A stretch of 64,000 nt of DNA from Nitrospinia bacterium (GTDB taxonomy: Bacteria > Nitrospinota > Nitrospinia > Nitrospinales > JAJDAT01), in the NCBI GenBank assembly GCA_029261715.1, contig JAJDAT010000025.1, positions 62,001 to 126,000 of the forward strand, written 5' to 3'. The position numbers and the translations under genes were made by a program. Within the stretch, counting starts at the first letter, position 1; every line of letters begins with the position of its first letter. Shown here piece by piece: positions 18,201-26,032 of this stretch. A model generated the notes under the pieces. The model made no database searches, was not told where the DNA came from, and worked only from the letters and a program-made list of their open reading frames with translations.

Positions 18201-18328
18201 ATGATGAAGCCGCTAAACTTCAAATTTCAGGAATGAGTTGGTTACTTGAACATGGAGCCGATATCGTTTTGAACAAAATTTCCCGCTCTGAATATTTAGA
18301 TGACGCCTTGTCAGCCTTGAAAAAATAA
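15251..18328 (+). CDS. SagB-type double nitroreductase fused to a degenerate aldo/keto reductase
   Basis: A 1,025-residue fusion. Domain 1 (about 60-275) is a SagB/ThcOx-like nitroreductase with the hallmark NPSSGNLHPTEAY. Domain 2 (about 315-560) is a second such domain starting RQRRSAVSFDGF. Domain 3 (about 596-870) looks like an aldo/keto reductase by its LYRLGINYLDLFLLR, EELYNEGKIKSFGLSVFE and start patterns, but the catalytic tetrad is not conserved (Glu for Asp, no Tyr, no Lys at TRGG, Arg for His). The last 150 residues are helical. SagB relatives are FMN oxidases acting on azoline peptides or other substrates; no RiPP cyclase or obvious precursor is nearby. The start is the first ATG; the ribosome site is weak. 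Confidence 0.75.
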   Translation: MKDLVNKTIQYHETTKHHFNRHASSPGYLDWANQPDPFRRFNGADLFFLPPIIKDTTPSYASVFSNKIISPKTFDIEFLSRLFEMAMGITAWKQAGDSRWALRANPSSGNLHPTEAYLISPELKGLNSKPGLYHYCPKEHGLELRTDFSEETLAKLSVGFPQETFFVGLTSIHWREAWKYGERAFRYCQHDTGHALASVRIAVGALGWRAIHLEGMNDEDISQLLGLDRDDDFKEGDREHPDLILALFPYADDALKAPLALDVEAIKEASDGSWKGYANKLSSERMEWDIIDKVSETSLKKNREVNAEIDVQGIGGIEFKPVLNSFQRKNISIRQIIRQRRSAVSFDGFTGMSKDEFYCVLSHTTRVENKPGIPWDAICWKPSVHLFLFVHRVVGIESGLYFLVRNPDNLDQFKNKFKSDFEWTRPADCPEGLNLFLLKPGDFKRHAAQVSCGQDIAGDSAFSLGMIAEIESSLETFGPSQYRRLFWESGMIGQNLYLAAEFIGLRGTGIGCYFDDPVRELLGVKDSSLESFYHFTIGGPVDDSRLQTHAPYIWSEEISLGKSEWGSQTFKSESVKEGNTKDSKSVQWNDKWISRIGMGLRGMSRYRNSNVKALNAVLKTPINIFETSPDETDGEDEWLLGDTLSKLSEVKTFDRNDLFFITRGGWIRGKNSRVTEELKKRGYLQAEIRQLNSEISLCLSPEFLKDQIERSLYRLGINYLDLFLLRMPLFIEKELFDDIGRAFSVLEELYNEGKIKSFGLSVFELEDKEISFADFPLEVFCEKSPHSNGFQAIEVAGNFVNKRPFESEPGKESFVERAKGLGLKVITGNPLRAKVEDKAVWLVDYFDNSSWEETAKELLNRAKNLEIEILQTPLTDNRILEEAMRDARIRSPFNFSEMFSFYLEKKEPSADDYTRLQEITNQSLSMAKTVREQLANAKLLPQSEFEESLSDIETFFDNVLFGLKCFIRSQINVGLDDIRDSNFDDEAAKLQISGMSWLLEHGADIVLNKISRSEYLDDALSALKK

Positions 18329-18518
18329 GTAACCGCCTTAAACAATTCACCATTTTGATACTCAGATCTATTTACTTAATTTTGAACAGCGCCTTTTTAT
18401 TTTCGCATTCGAAAATAATGTGATAGTTTTATTTCTAATTTATTGAAATATTTTGCTTTAATTTGAATTCAAAGTTTTCATATTCGAAATATTTTTGTTT
18501 TGTTGAAGGTTTAATCTT

Positions 18519-19151
18519 ATGGCAGTGGAACCAGCTGGGTTTGAAAATAGACTTAGAAACGACACACACCATTTTTTGAGACGTCACTACCTTGACGTAG
18601 CGGCAGGAGCTGGAGGTCCGGCGGCGACTCCATATTTTATCAGGTTATCGAATATTCAACCTCCAGCGCATCCGGGAAGATATTTAGGGCGTCTAAGAAT
18701 GCACCGCCCTAACGCTTTTCAGGCTCTCACAATTGCTCCTCCTGGCGGTCCACATCCCACAATAAACGCTATGAGGGTCCCAATAGATCAATATGTTGGA
18801 GGTATTGAAAATAATATACCAGGAACGGGCTTGGCTTTGGCGGGTACGGACATTATGTTTACCGGTCGGTTGACGGGTTGCACCTTTTGTTATGCTAGAG
18901 GCCCGGCATTTACGTGGGTTGCTCATATTCACCCTAATGGTAATAATCCAAATAACGTATGCACTGCCCTTTCGGGAGGACAGTTCTTGGCGACGAATAC
19001 GGCAGTATTATGTTATGGGCCAGGTATGGGATATGACGCTAATCATGAGGAAGTTCAAATTATTGGTGTTCGAAGAAATGGAAGATGGGATTTTTTTGGA
19101 CAAAGACGGCCTTTGTTGACTCAAACAATAACGGCTGTGGATCAATTTTGA
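18519..19151 (+). CDS. Putative CNF1/BLF1-like glutamine deamidase-fold protein
   Basis: A 210-residue protein with no signal peptide. Its central segment has LTGCT at residues 118-122 with Cys121, followed by His136 fifteen residues later in TWVAHIHPNG. CNF1-type toxins, which deamidate Rho-family glutamines, use Cys866 and His881 (also 15 apart), and BLF1 uses an LSGC motif. The match to the motif, spacing and surrounding beta pattern is what I see; family membership is inference. Residues 1-110 are Pro/Gly/Ala-rich with many Arg and His and may be a targeting region. The gene stands alone with AT-rich flanks; the ATG has GAAGG about nine bases upstream. Its composition is less AT-rich than its surroundings, hinting at transfer. 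Confidence 0.5.
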   Translation: MAVEPAGFENRLRNDTHHFLRRHYLDVAAGAGGPAATPYFIRLSNIQPPAHPGRYLGRLRMHRPNAFQALTIAPPGGPHPTINAMRVPIDQYVGGIENNIPGTGLALAGTDIMFTGRLTGCTFCYARGPAFTWVAHIHPNGNNPNNVCTALSGGQFLATNTAVLCYGPGMGYDANHEEVQIIGVRRNGRWDFFGQRRPLLTQTITAVDQF

Positions 19152-19306
19152 TCTTAATGACTATGACGTTTTATTAAATAAGTTTTTATCGTTAACTATT
19201 TTGTTACAAACTCGAAATACTGCGACTTCATGTTTGAAATTAGTCATAAAAGTGGTAAATTTAGTGTAGGAGGCTTTCGATTAAATCTTTTCTGGGAGGA
19301 AGTTAT

Positions 19307-19663
19307 ATGAAAAAAGTTGTTTCGATTTTAATCGCCGCCGTTTTCTTTTCGATTCCGGTACTCGCTTTTGCTGAAGGCCCAATGCATTTGCCTGATGGCG
19401 CTAGCAAAGATGCGAAAATGCATAACGAAGCAGGAATTAAACATTACGGTATGGGGCATTATGATGTTGCTTTAGGCCACTTTGAGGAGTCTGCTGCAGC
19501 TGACTCCAGTAATGGAGAAGTGCATTTTAATGAGGCGATTGCATTGGACAAACTGGGTAGGCATGGCGACGCTACCAAGCACTTTGGAAAAGCTAAGAAA
19601 AACGCTCATGGCAATAAGGCAATTCTAGAGTCAAAAATATTAAACGCACATCTTGGTATGTAA
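19307..19663 (+). CDS. Small periplasmic TPR protein
   Basis: A 118-residue protein with a clear signal peptide (MKK start, hydrophobic core, cleavage after AFA near residue 22) and two to three TPR-like helical pairs: EAGIKHYGMGHYDVALGHFEESAAAD, then VHFNEAIALDKLGRHGDATKHFGKAKK. Such small exported TPR proteins are adaptors; the partner is unknown. GGGAGGA lies at good spacing from the ATG and a strong terminator follows 20 bases after the stop, so it is a single-gene transcription unit. It is rich in His, which may be incidental. Confidence 0.8.
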   Translation: MKKVVSILIAAVFFSIPVLAFAEGPMHLPDGASKDAKMHNEAGIKHYGMGHYDVALGHFEESAAADSSNGEVHFNEAIALDKLGRHGDATKHFGKAKKNAHGNKAILESKILNAHLGM

Positions 19664-19682
19664 ATTTAAATTAATTAGTTTC

Positions 19683-19720
19683 AAAAAGCGGGAAAGGGGT
19701 CTCCCTTTCCCGCTTTTTTT
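19683..19720 (+). terminator. Strong intrinsic terminator after the TPR gene
   Basis: A 16-bp perfect stem (19683-19698 with 19703-19718), a 4-base GTCT loop, GC-rich middle (GCGGGAAAGGG) and a run of seven T at 19714-19720. Because the stem is flanked by A on the left it may also work on the opposite strand. Confidence 0.92.
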
Positions 19721-19865
19721 ATGGCCGCTTTCTATTAAACGGTGTTAATTAATGGTTAAATTTGTTAAAATTTTTAAATCGAATTTTAGGGGTTTAGTTT
19801 CAAAGGTATAACCTTTGTTTATGGATCCGTTTAAGGACGTATCGGGTTGATTAGGAGATAACGCT

Positions 19866-20381
19866 ATGATGGGAATTGGCTTTCCAGAGTTGATGATAAT
19901 TCTGGTCATTATTATGATCATATTTGGCGCAGGTAAATTGCCAGAAATTGGAAGCGCTTTTGGTAGAAGTATCAAAAACTTTAAATCTTCGATGAAAGAA
20001 GCCGAAGAAGCGGATGCTGATGGCGAAGCGGTGGCAACTGCAAGCGCAGATGGAGATGCAGAGCCAGCTCAAGCAGACTCTACTCCAGCGACATCAACAC
20101 AAGCGTCGGTATCACAATCGACGGCGACGCCAACCGAAGCGATATCGCCAAAAACGACAACCACCACAACGGCAAAGAAAAATACTGGGTTGAGCGCTGA
20201 AGATCAAAAGGAACAGGATATTATCGATGAAGCGATTAGAGAGTTAGAAGGAAAGCGTATCGATACGATTAAAACCCGGCATGATGGGTTAGTGCAAGAG
20301 CGTGATGTTTTTACAGAGTCTTTGAAAAAGACTCCGTTTGGAAGAGGTAGGGACAGAGGCGTTCAGCGAGACGTATTTTAG
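19866..20381 (+). CDS. tatA: TatA/TatB-family translocase subunit with long tail
   Basis: A 171-residue Tat component. Residues 1-22 are a single membrane helix, followed by the hinge and amphipathic helix FGAGKLPEIGSAFGRSIKNFK, the hallmark of TatA. TatA multimers form the pore that moves folded proteins across the inner membrane. After residue 50 the protein becomes a long acidic, then Ala/Thr/Ser-rich linker (about 55-115) and ends in a charged helix and a basic tail, so it is much longer than the usual 60-90 residues. AGGAG sits eight bases before the first of two ATG codons, which decides the start. No tatC is nearby. Confidence 0.88.
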   Translation: MMGIGFPELMIILVIIMIIFGAGKLPEIGSAFGRSIKNFKSSMKEAEEADADGEAVATASADGDAEPAQADSTPATSTQASVSQSTATPTEAISPKTTTTTTAKKNTGLSAEDQKEQDIIDEAIRELEGKRIDTIKTRHDGLVQERDVFTESLKKTPFGRGRDRGVQRDVF

Positions 20382-20392
20382 GCCTTATTTAA

Positions 20393-20433
20393 TAACCAAT
20401 CGAAAGACGGCGGATTTAGAATACTATTGGTTA
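20393..20433. terminator. Weak dyad between convergent tatA and flippase genes
   Basis: TAACCAAT at 20393-20400 pairs with ATTGGTTA at 20426-20433 across 25 bases and is followed by CTTTTTA. It lies between two converging genes and just enters the flippase stop. It is a weak candidate for a bidirectional terminator. Confidence 0.3.
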
Positions 20434-21408
20434 CTTTTTAAAAACCAACTTTCCACTTAAAGCTAATCCCAATGCGATCCAGGCTAACTCTTTTATCCGG
20501 AGAACGATAGATAGAGTTAGCCCTAAATTCGGCGTCATACCCATCGAAGAAAAAATTAGTATTAGCCCGCTTTCCATTGCCCCGATGCTTAATGGAATAA
20601 AAAAACTTCCTACCTTTATTAGTTGAGCTAGAGCTTCAATGATCCATAGGTCGCTAAAGCTTAATGAAAACCCCAAAAAGTACAGAGCGAAATAAAGTTC
20701 TAGGATTCCAAGAACCCAGCCTATAAAAGAATACCAGATAGACCAAGCAAACCTTCCGCCATAACTTTTATAATAGTCAGCGATGTTATGGCTTAGAGTT
20801 TCAGTCTCCTTTAAAATTGATTTAGCTTTGTCTCCAATAAATGAAAGTTTTCCAATTCGTTTGGCTAATTTTTCTAAAACGCCAATAATTTGTAGAAATA
20901 GAAATAAGAAGATTAATGCCGTAAATATGGCCAGCGCCCATTCGCAAGTTGTTTTAAATTGTCCTGAAATGGTATCTGAACTCCAAATTAATATGGCGCC
21001 CCAGGCTAGAAAAAAGACCAAACCAATTAAGTTGGTTGTTCTTGTTACAATCAGCGAAGAAATGCCTTGTTTGTAGTTCAGACCATAAGTTTCTTTGAGA
21101 AGTTGCGCCTTTGCTGGTTCTCCTCCAACTTTTCCAAAGGGCGTGGCCAGGTTTAATGCCTCGCCGATTTGTCGGATTTTCCATAGACTCCAGATTTTAA
21201 CTCCATCAGCTTCATCGGGTTTTAAAGCGTACCGCCAGGCGATAGAGTCCATCAAATTGATGACGATATAAACTGAAAGAATTGCGAAAACTCCAAACCC
21301 CAACTTAGATAGTAAGGAACCTACGGAAGATAAGTCTGTAGATTTTATCGCCCAAAATAAAAGCGAAAACCCCATAAACCAAAAGAGCAACTTCAGAATT
21401 TTAAGCAT
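20431..21408 (-). CDS. Flippase-like (AglD/UPF0104, LPG-synthase TM) membrane protein
   Basis: A 325-residue polytopic membrane protein with about eight hydrophobic segments. It carries features of the lysylphosphatidylglycerol synthase TM/AglD family: the RQIGEALNLATPFGKVGGEPAKAQLL segment (about 88-112), where Gly-Gly-Glu-Pro follows the second or third helix, and the PLSIGAMESGLILIFSSMG motif near the C-terminus. Members are thought to flip lipids or glycolipids. It lies downstream of nuoD in the same direction across 149 bases, so it is probably its own unit. The start has no strong ribosome site. Substrate unknown. Confidence 0.75.
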   Translation of the reverse strand: MLKILKLLFWFMGFSLLFWAIKSTDLSSVGSLLSKLGFGVFAILSVYIVINLMDSIAWRYALKPDEADGVKIWSLWKIRQIGEALNLATPFGKVGGEPAKAQLLKETYGLNYKQGISSLIVTRTTNLIGLVFFLAWGAILIWSSDTISGQFKTTCEWALAIFTALIFLFLFLQIIGVLEKLAKRIGKLSFIGDKAKSILKETETLSHNIADYYKSYGGRFAWSIWYSFIGWVLGILELYFALYFLGFSLSFSDLWIIEALAQLIKVGSFFIPLSIGAMESGLILIFSSMGMTPNLGLTLSIVLRIKELAWIALGLALSGKLVFKK

Positions 21409-21438
21409 TTTAAAGAGGGCTATTCTTGCTAGAATTAA

Positions 21439-21455
21439 AAGTCCCAGAAGGACTT
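21439..21455 (-). terminator. Possible nuoD terminator hairpin
   Basis: AAGTCC at 21439-21444 pairs with GGACTT at 21450-21455 over a 5-base loop. Read on the minus strand it is followed by TTTTAATT. The stem is only six to eight bases, so this is tentative. It lies about 100 bases past the nuoD stop. Confidence 0.35.
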
Positions 21456-21557
21456 AACAGATTAATTTTTCGTGATGGAGTTGCCAAAAGGCGGCGACGT
21501 TAAATAACGAGAAAGGCGTCTAGATGAAAATAATCAAACCATGGAAGAAAATGCGAA

Positions 21558-22748
21558 CTATCTATCGCATTCTCCACCAATCATATTGATCATATCAAAA
21601 GTAGGGATTACGTCGGCAAGCATTTGGCCCTTAATGATATGATCCATTGCCGAGGTCAAAGAAAAGCAAGGAGGGCGCACACGGCATTTATAAGGTTTGC
21701 CGCTGCCGTCGCTGACTAAATAAAAACCTAATTCCCCATTAGCCGCTTCGGAAGGGAAATATACTTCCCCGACTGGAGGCTTAACTCCGTCGATGATTAA
21801 CTTGAAGTGGGCGATCATTTCTTCCATTTTTGAATAAACGTCTACTTTTGATGGAGGACGTAAAAATGGATTGTCAACTTGTACAGGGCCGTCTGGCATA
21901 TCTTTCATAGCCTGTTTGATCATTTTTAGACTTTGTTTGATTTCTTCCATTCGAACCAAATAACGATCAAAATTATCGCCCGTGGTTCCTAATGGGATAT
22001 CAAAATCTAGTTTATCGTAGCAAAGATATGGATGTTGTTTTCGCACATCATAATCAACGCCACAAGCTCTTAAGCAAGGCCCAGTAAAACCAAATGAAAT
22101 GGCGTCTTCTTTGGAGATAATGCCCGTGTCTCTCATCCGATCTATGAAAATTCGGTTTTTAGTTAGCAGTTTGTCAACGTCGTCAAAGAGAGCGTCTAAC
22201 TTAGGATACATCGCTTGCATATCTTCATCTAAATCCTTAGGGAAATCGCACATTAATCCCCCGATTCGGATGTAATTGGAGGTCAATCTAGCTCCACAAA
22301 CTTTTTCCAATATATCCCAAACAATTTCACGCGCTTCAACAAAATAAATAAATGCTGTTAAAGCTCCTAATTCTAATGCCGCTGCAGCGATATTTGTGTA
22401 ATGATCCGAAATTCTTGAAAGCTCATTGACGACAACGCGAATATAGTTGCAGCGTTCTGTGCATTCGATTCCTAAAAGTTTTTCGACGGCAAGAGCATAG
22501 CCGATATTGTTCATTATGGCAGAGCAATAGTTCAGTCGATCTGTATAAGGGAACACATTGGTGTATGTTACGCTTTCGCACATTTTTTCAAAACCGCGAT
22601 GCAAATAACCAATTTCCATATAACTATGGACGATGGTTTCTCCGTCTAAAGTCATGGTAAATTTTACGGTTCCATGAGTCGCTGGATGGGACGGACCCAT
22701 GTTAAGAACCAAGTGCTCGGTGTGTAAACTTTCTTTAAGATCGGACAT
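21558..22748 (-). CDS. nuoD: NADH-quinone oxidoreductase subunit D
   Basis: A 396-residue 49-kDa type subunit of respiratory complex I, part of the peripheral arm that forms the quinone-binding chamber with NuoB. It has the signature GPSHPATHGTVKF at about residues 18-30, RLNYCSAIMNN near 69, RIGGLMCDFP near 162, GPCLRACGVDYDVRK near 222 and the C-terminal SLTSAMDHIIKGQMLADVIPTFD with GGECDR at the end. It is a separate NuoD, not fused to NuoC. It follows nuoG by 116 bases in the same direction. Other membrane and connecting subunits must lie elsewhere. Confidence 0.95.
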   Translation of the reverse strand: MSDLKESLHTEHLVLNMGPSHPATHGTVKFTMTLDGETIVHSYMEIGYLHRGFEKMCESVTYTNVFPYTDRLNYCSAIMNNIGYALAVEKLLGIECTERCNYIRVVVNELSRISDHYTNIAAAALELGALTAFIYFVEAREIVWDILEKVCGARLTSNYIRIGGLMCDFPKDLDEDMQAMYPKLDALFDDVDKLLTKNRIFIDRMRDTGIISKEDAISFGFTGPCLRACGVDYDVRKQHPYLCYDKLDFDIPLGTTGDNFDRYLVRMEEIKQSLKMIKQAMKDMPDGPVQVDNPFLRPPSKVDVYSKMEEMIAHFKLIIDGVKPPVGEVYFPSEAANGELGFYLVSDGSGKPYKCRVRPPCFSLTSAMDHIIKGQMLADVIPTFDMINMIGGECDR

Positions 22749-22864
22749 AATTAAAAACTATTTTTAGGGAAACTTCAAAAACAGCCTGGGTGATTTCTAC
22801 CAACCAAGAAACTGTTTTAAGTTATCCTTGCGTTAAAAAATAAATAATCGCAATTTTTGCGCGG

Positions 22865-25492
22865 TTATTTTGCTTTTGAAATCTTAACTGGAACGTATCC
22901 TTCTTCTCCATTTCGGAAAAGATTAACGGAATGTTCAACCCAGTTTTTTGAGATATAAACCGTTCCTGGAGTAGATACTCCATTTACTTCAGCAGTCAAG
23001 ATAGTCGAATGATTTTTTGACTCAACTTTTATTTTGTCGCCATTTTCTATCTTTTGAGCTTGGGCGTCTTTCCGGTTAATTTGCACGGATTGTTCGCCGC
23101 TGACGACATTTAATGCATCGCAATGTTGAGTATAATTGCCAATGTGGAACATATGGTTATTCGTTATTAACTTGAATGGAAAACCTTTTTGATCTTTTGG
23201 TTCTTTGTAATCTTCGCTAATAGCAAAACCTGGTTTTGAACCCGTTTGCGAAGGTTTCCATTGTGGAGAGCCTTTACCTTTGAAAGCATCTTTATATTCT
23301 GGAACAACGCTCTCAATTTCTTTTTGCACTTCTTCAATAGAGCCTGTATTAAACGGTTTTCCTAAGGCTTCAGCTATTTCTTGGAACACGTCAAATTCTG
23401 GTCGTGCGCTACCTTCCGGTAAAACGACTTCTCTAATTGCTTGAATATGACGAGTCATGTTAGTGAAAGTGCCGTCTTTTTCCGCATAGGAACAAGATGG
23501 AAGGATGAGATCAGCCATTTCTGCAGTTGGAGTCATAAAAGAATCTTGAACGATTAAAAACGGAATGGTTTTCAATGCGTCTTTTGCCAGGCTTCCTTTA
23601 TAGTAAGAACTGAGAGGATCTTCACCAGAAACAAAAAGAGCTTTTATCTCGCCGCTAATACAGCTTTCAAAAAGATTTTCCGCATAATTTTTTTGATCAA
23701 GGTCCAGCGTATCCATTCCCCAGGCTTTGGCTAGTGCAGCAGATGATTTTTTATCGACCTTTTGGTAACCCGGCAAATACTGAGGGGTTACGCCCATATC
23801 GTTTACGCCTTGGGAGTTACAATGTTCTCTAGGTGGAAAAACGCTTACGCTACCTTCGCCGCCAGCATGAACTAAAATACATAAGTTCAATAAAGCGTTT
23901 AAGGCGCCTTCTCCTTGAGCATTTTCAAGAATGTCGTTTCCAACTAAGACATAACGGTCAGCTGGTCTAGCAAAGCATTCTGCGGCTTTAGTTAACTTGG
24001 CGTCATCAAGTCCAGTATGGTTTTGAGCTTGATCAGATGTGCAAGCGTCCAAGGATTTTACCCAGTCGTCGTAATTCGGGACCGCTTTTTTTGCTTTACT
24101 TAAATCGACTAGTTTCTTATCGATGATAATTTTAGACAACCGGTTAGCCAACGCCATATCAGAACCTACTGAGAAGGTAAGTTCAATTTGGTTTTTAGCT
24201 TCGCTTTTGAAAAGAACTTTTCTTGGGTTAGCAAGAATGATATCGGTACCAGTAAATATAACTCCTTTACGAACTGAATTGCCGCCTACTGGGTATTCAG
24301 AAGGTAAGTCTGAATTGAAAATCAAAACAACATCAGAGTTTTCTAATTCTGTAACTGGTTTGGACTCAATACCGTTGTCAAAACATTTCTGCATGAACTC
24401 ATTTATATATGGAGCTCTAACATTTTGTAGATTTGTAACTTGGTTAGACCCAAGGCTTTGTCGGAATAATTTTTGGAAAAGGTAAGCCTCTTCATTGGTC
24501 ATTTTTTCAGAAGCGATTCCAGCGATCGCAGCAGGACCGTTACGGTTAACTGTTGATTGCAATCGTTCCGCTATTGTTTTAATAGCTTCTGTCCAAGTAA
24601 TTTCTTGAAAACTACCTCCTACATTAGCCATTGGAACTTTCAATCGTTTTTCAGATTGAACAAAACCATGACCAAAGCGACCTTTAGCGCATAAATTACC
24701 ATCGTTAATGCCAAGGCCTAAGGTCTCGTCCGCTTCAACACGGATAAGTTGCCCGCTTTTTGTTTCCAGCTTAACGGTACAACCCCATGAGCAGTAGTTA
24801 CAGGTTGAATATGTGTTTTTGAATAATGCCGCTAATCCTCTTGCTTGTGAGGTGAGATCGTTAAGAGCTCCCGTTGGACAAACTGTAATGCATTGACCAC
24901 AGAATTCGCAATCTAAGGGTTCTTCGTTTGCCGTTCCAATTACGACGCCATATCCTCTTCGATGGAAATCTAGAGCTTGAACTCCTTGAGTCTCATCACA
25001 GACTCGAACGCACATACCGCACATAATGCAGCGATTGAGGTAAAATTCGATGATGGGATTGGTTTTGATGCTAGGTTCGTTTCTACGTTTAATTTCAAAA
25101 CGACCGTCATAAATACCCATTGCTTCTGTATTATCTTGAAGCGGACAAATTCCAGATTTGTCACAGATAGGGCAATCCAATGGATGCTCAACAAGCAATA
25201 ACTCAAGACATGCATTGTTATAGCGATCTGTTTCTTCTGTATTTATTTGAACTTCAATTCCGTCCGTAACAGGATGGGTGCAAGAATAAACCAACTCCTT
25301 TTTATCGTCATCCTTTACTTCAACCATGCAAGTTCTACAAGCCGCAAATGGCTTTAACTTTCGGTTGAAACACAGATTAGTAATTTGAAATCCGTTTCTT
25401 TGCGCAGCATCCAGTATTGGCATGCCTTCTGGAGCGGTAACTTCTTGGTCGTTTATCTTAAAATTACAGATCTTCTTAGCAACGATACTCAT
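22865..25492 (-). CDS. nuoG: NADH-quinone oxidoreductase subunit G (molybdopterin-fold, Fe-S rich)
   Basis: An 875-residue NuoG. The N-terminal 2Fe-2S domain has C...CRTC...C (about residues 42-70), then an H-C-C-C site in HPLDCPICDKSGIC (about 103-116). Two full four-Cys ferredoxin motifs follow, CIMCGMCVRVC (near 155) and CEFCGQCITVCP (near 197), then CNYCSWGC with CAKG (about 230-270). The remainder is a molybdopterin-oxidoreductase fold without an obvious catalytic ligand, as in complex I. Enteric NuoG lacks the second complete ferredoxin motif, so this resembles the NuoG/formate-dehydrogenase type. The gene starts 21 bases after nuoE. An FdhA-like identity is less likely given the nuo neighbours. 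Confidence 0.88.
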   Translation of the reverse strand: MSIVAKKICNFKINDQEVTAPEGMPILDAAQRNGFQITNLCFNRKLKPFAACRTCMVEVKDDDKKELVYSCTHPVTDGIEVQINTEETDRYNNACLELLLVEHPLDCPICDKSGICPLQDNTEAMGIYDGRFEIKRRNEPSIKTNPIIEFYLNRCIMCGMCVRVCDETQGVQALDFHRRGYGVVIGTANEEPLDCEFCGQCITVCPTGALNDLTSQARGLAALFKNTYSTCNYCSWGCTVKLETKSGQLIRVEADETLGLGINDGNLCAKGRFGHGFVQSEKRLKVPMANVGGSFQEITWTEAIKTIAERLQSTVNRNGPAAIAGIASEKMTNEEAYLFQKLFRQSLGSNQVTNLQNVRAPYINEFMQKCFDNGIESKPVTELENSDVVLIFNSDLPSEYPVGGNSVRKGVIFTGTDIILANPRKVLFKSEAKNQIELTFSVGSDMALANRLSKIIIDKKLVDLSKAKKAVPNYDDWVKSLDACTSDQAQNHTGLDDAKLTKAAECFARPADRYVLVGNDILENAQGEGALNALLNLCILVHAGGEGSVSVFPPREHCNSQGVNDMGVTPQYLPGYQKVDKKSSAALAKAWGMDTLDLDQKNYAENLFESCISGEIKALFVSGEDPLSSYYKGSLAKDALKTIPFLIVQDSFMTPTAEMADLILPSCSYAEKDGTFTNMTRHIQAIREVVLPEGSARPEFDVFQEIAEALGKPFNTGSIEEVQKEIESVVPEYKDAFKGKGSPQWKPSQTGSKPGFAISEDYKEPKDQKGFPFKLITNNHMFHIGNYTQHCDALNVVSGEQSVQINRKDAQAQKIENGDKIKVESKNHSTILTAEVNGVSTPGTVYISKNWVEHSVNLFRNGEEGYVPVKISKAK

Positions 25493-25513
25493 GTCTTAAA
25501 ATTTATCCTAAGC

Positions 25514-26032
25514 TTATTCTTTATCTTCATAAGATCCGAGCGTTGAAAGCGTTTCTTCCGGATCTAAGTTTCCATAAAAATCGTCTCCAACTACCAAAAT
25601 TGGAGCGGCTCCACAGTTACCCATGCATGAGGCTGTTTGCAAGGTAAATAATTTTTTCTCGTCAGTCTCGCCTACTTTTATATGGTATTGCTCATCTACC
25701 TTATTACAAATGATTTCGCATCCTTTAACAAAACAAGCTGTCCCGACACATACTTTTAAAATGTATTTACCGGGTTCGGTAATCATCAAGCCAGGATAAA
25801 AGGAGATTACCCCATAAATTTCCGCTCGGCTTATTTTGAGTTCTTCTATTAAAATATCCATTGCTTCTTCTGGAAGATATCGGTAGGCGCCTTGAACGCG
25901 TTGCAAAACTGGGATCAAGTGTCTACGCGATTTTTGAGGCAAGCTTTCGATTATTTCTTCAACTTTACTATAATCAAACGCCTCTTCTTCGGGAGAAGTT
26001 TCTTCTTTAACTTCGGTTTCGGTAGTTGTCAT
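25514..26032 (-). CDS. nuoE: NADH-quinone oxidoreductase subunit E
   Basis: A 172-residue 24-kDa type subunit with a thioredoxin-like fold binding one 2Fe-2S cluster. The cluster ligands are visible as CVGTACFVKGC and TASCMGNCG. The preceding YLPEEAMDILIEELKISRAEIYGVISFYPGL segment is typical of NuoE. The first 25 residues are an acidic extension. In most operons nuoE is followed by the NADH-binding nuoF; here nuoG follows after 21 bases. NuoE together with NuoF and NuoG normally forms the NADH-oxidising module. Promoter lies in the AT-rich gap upstream. Confidence 0.93.
   Translation of the reverse strand: MTTTETEVKEETSPEEEAFDYSKVEEIIESLPQKSRRHLIPVLQRVQGAYRYLPEEAMDILIEELKISRAEIYGVISFYPGLMITEPGKYILKVCVGTACFVKGCEIICNKVDEQYHIKVGETDEKKLFTLQTASCMGNCGAAPILVVGDDFYGNLDPEETLSTLGSYEDKE

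Noticed and set aside
15251-18328. A RiPP (azoline peptide) locus around the SagB fusion
   Set aside because: No YcaO cyclodehydratase, transporter or convincing precursor peptide was found on either side.
22865-25492. Formate dehydrogenase alpha subunit rather than NuoG
   Set aside because: The two ferredoxin motifs fit either, but the N-terminal 2Fe-2S plus H-C-C-C site, the weak molybdenum-ligand region and nuoE/nuoD neighbours favour NuoG.
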